Positions 62,730-64,000 of a stretch of DNA of 64,000 nt are shown here, piece after piece (positions within the stretch are counted from its first letter, which is position 1; each line of letters begins with the position of its first letter). The position numbers and the translations under genes were made by a program. The stretch spans positions 1 through 64,000 of the forward strand of contig CAWFHN010000011.1 in NCBI GenBank assembly GCA_963815665.1, given 5' to 3'. This DNA is from DASUPK01 sp963815665. Its GTDB lineage: Bacteria; Actinomycetota; Thermoleophilia; Solirubrobacterales; 70-9. Under the pieces are notes generated by a model. It was not told the origin of the DNA and ran no database searches. It saw nothing but the letters and a program-made list of their open reading frames with translations.

Positions 62730-62735
62730 TAGAAA
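62730..62735 (+). promoter_or_regulatory. -10 element (TAGAAA) of the cupin gene
   Basis: TAGAAA ends 6 nt before the GTG at 62742; the six following bases (GGCCGC) match those before the leuS GTG. Confidence 0.35.
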
Positions 62736-62741
62736 GGCCGC

Positions 62742-63137
62742 GTGCTGGTCAGGCGGCTCGCGGACGCTCCCACGGAGGAGTGGCACAGGGTTCGAAATCG
62801 CATCCTCATGGACGCCGGGGAACTCGGGTCCCGCAACATGTCGGTGACCTGGCTCGAGGTCCCGGCGGGGATCGACCAAGAGCTCCACTCGCACGAGGAG
62901 GCCGAGCAGGTCTACATCGTGGTGAGCGGCAGCGGCACCCTGACGGTCGCCGGTGACACACAGGAGGTCGCCCCGGGGGATCTGGTCCTGGTCCCGCCCG
63001 CAACCGATCACTCGATCTCCAACGGCAACTCGTCGGATCTCTGCTGCGTATCCGTTCAATCGCCGCCGGTGACCTCGTCCGAGGTCTTCGGCCCCACCGT
63101 CGCCGCCGGCGCTTCCGAGTACGACGAAGAGGAGTAA
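62742..63137 (+). CDS. Cupin-domain protein
   Basis: 131 residues forming one cupin barrel. Metal ligands are seen in DQELHSHEEAEQVYIVVSGS (H-x-H-x-E pattern) and PPATDHSISNGNSSDL (second-motif His). It is a small single-domain cupin of unknown substrate, perhaps an isomerase or dioxygenase-like sensor. Start GTG 62742 in a leaderless setting, so it can be expressed apart from leuS. Confidence 0.85.
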   Translation: MLVRRLADAPTEEWHRVRNRILMDAGELGSRNMSVTWLEVPAGIDQELHSHEEAEQVYIVVSGSGTLTVAGDTQEVAPGDLVLVPPATDHSISNGNSSDLCCVSVQSPPVTSSEVFGPTVAAGASEYDEEE

Positions 63138-63181
63138 TTTCGACGGTTCTGGCGCGCGGGAGAGGCGTCTCCGTTGAAGCC

Positions 63182-63451
63182 ATGAGGATCCGAAGGCGGA
63201 TCGTCGTGCGGGGCCGGGTCCAGGGAGTCTTCTTCCGGGACACCGCCAGGCGCCGAGCCGAGTCCGCCGGCGTCGCCGGCTGGGTCCGCAACAGGCCGGA
63301 CGGCGCCGTCGAGGCGGTCTTCGAGGGTGACGCGGCGGCCGTGGGGGAGATGGTCGGGTTCTGCCGGCGGGGCCCGAGCCGGGCGGAGGTCGCATCGGTC
63401 GAGGTGGAGGAGGAAAGGTCGGAGGGACTCTCCGGCTTCGAGGTTCGCTGA
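63182..63451 (+). CDS. acyP: Acylphosphatase
   Basis: 89 residues, the family's usual length. It hydrolyses acyl phosphates such as acetyl phosphate or carbamoyl phosphate. The phosphate-binding Arg is in VVRGRVQGVFFRDTARR and the catalytic Asn in GWVRNRPDGAVEAVFEG. The acetate genes lie 10 kb away, and no link is implied. ATG at 63182. Confidence 0.93.
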   Translation: MRIRRRIVVRGRVQGVFFRDTARRRAESAGVAGWVRNRPDGAVEAVFEGDAAAVGEMVGFCRRGPSRAEVASVEVEEERSEGLSGFEVR

Positions 63452-63525
63452 GATGACCCTCGCCCGTCGCTGATCCGTTGCGAATCGGGCGCCTTCCCGG
63501 CGCTTCGCGCGGTGAGCCTCGGCGC

Positions 63526-64000
63526 GTGCCCGAGCTGAGCCGCTCCCAACTCCTCGTCTACGGGGCGATCGCCATCGCGGTCCTGATCATCGGCGCTCGC
63601 TGGATTAGGTCGAGCGGGGGAGGGTCGACCGGCGGGGCGGAGGTGAGCTTCGCGGCCGGCTCGTCGCATGGGGCGGAGGGGATGCGTGACGTGGTGGTGC
63701 ACGTCGCCGGCGACGTGCGGCGCCCGGGGGTCTACCGCCTGCCGGCCGGCTCGCGGGTGACGGACGCCGTCAGACGTGCCGGCGGCTTCGCCGGCAGCGC
63801 AAATCAGGACGCGATCAACCTGGCGGCCAGGCTCAGCGACGGACAACAGGTGGTCGTGCCCGGTCCGGGCACCGTCGCCGCGAGCTCGGGGGCCGGGCAG
63901 ACGGGGCCGATCAGCCTCGGCAGCGCCACGGCCGAGCAGCTCGACGGGATCGAGGGTATCGGCCCCGTCACGGCGCAGAAGATCATCGAGTTCCGCGACC
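63526..64000 (+). CDS. comEA: ComEA family DNA-binding protein (3' end outside window)
   Basis: 158 residues visible from GTG 63526. An N-terminal membrane helix (LLVYGAIAIAVLIIGARW) is followed by an SLBB domain (VVVHVAGDVRRPGVYRLPAG, then SRVTDAVRRAGGF). The beginning of a helix-hairpin-helix pair follows (ATAEQLDGIEGIGPVTAQKI). ComEA pulls DNA across the envelope during natural transformation; comEC usually follows, beyond the edge. The leuS...comEA order is common in actinobacteria. Confidence 0.9.
   Translation, partial: MPELSRSQLLVYGAIAIAVLIIGARWIRSSGGGSTGGAEVSFAAGSSHGAEGMRDVVVHVAGDVRRPGVYRLPAGSRVTDAVRRAGGFAGSANQDAINLAARLSDGQQVVVPGPGTVAASSGAGQTGPISLGSATAEQLDGIEGIGPVTAQKIIEFRD

Overview
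This is one continuous stretch of a very GC-rich chromosome with about 60 protein genes, one tRNA and no rRNA, CRISPR array, insertion sequence or prophage. The organism looks like an actinomycete of the Thermoleophilia (Solirubrobacterales-like). I infer this from the GC content, predicted F420/PPOX-type flavoenzymes, many actinobacterial TANNNT promoters set 6-9 nt from start codons, and the core order tig-clpP-clpX-valS-folC-ndk-maf-mreB...rng-rplU-rpmA-obgE-proB-proA-nadD-rsfS...leuS-comEA. The taxon is an inference; no marker search could be run. No gene-free stretch exceeds 300 bases.

Layout. 1-9.7 kb holds protein quality control (end of trigger factor, ClpP, ClpX with an apparent CTG start, a GroES-like protein), mixed with a DUF488 protein, an M23 peptidase, a secreted protein broken by a TAG, and a PucR-type regulator divergent from a Tat-targeted partner plus GMC oxidoreductase. 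9.9-18.2 kb holds a Tat-secreted amine oxidase, frameshifted valS, folC, small membrane or zinc-ribbon proteins, an AbiEi/DUF559 protein, ndk and maf. 18.3-27.1 kb is the cell-elongation cluster: mreB, then two paralogous PBP2-RodA pairs on either side of mreCD. 27.2-44.1 kb holds rng-rplU-rpmA, obgE, proB, proA, nadD, rsfS, a GMC-ALDH alcohol oxidation pair, a DJ-1/PfpI protein and a DivIVA-like protein. At 44.2-44.9 kb a complete tRNA-Ala(GGC) gene lies inside a single open frame that encodes a PD-(D/E)XK nuclease before the tRNA and a Phd/YefM-like antitoxin module after it. This is the most unusual locus here.

44.8-53.3 kb holds two divergent flavoenzymes and an acetate module: ActP-type symporter, DUF485 protein and a LytTR/LytS two-component system on the minus strand, divergent from SatP and acetyl-CoA synthetase on the plus strand. 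53.4-64 kb holds a secreted seven-bladed propeller coupled to a sulfatase, an MMPL transporter with a divergent MarR regulator, leuS, a cupin, acylphosphatase and the start of comEA.

Sequence quality. valS, nadD, mrdA1 and the MFS gene show single-base frame changes, folC may too, and a secreted gene has an isolated stop. Each gene is otherwise intact and several are normally essential, so base-level assembly errors are the simplest explanation. Gene starts and 'pseudogene' conclusions should be read with that in mind. Two pairs of dispersed structured repeats were also found (9.2/40.2 kb and 17.6/34.2 kb).
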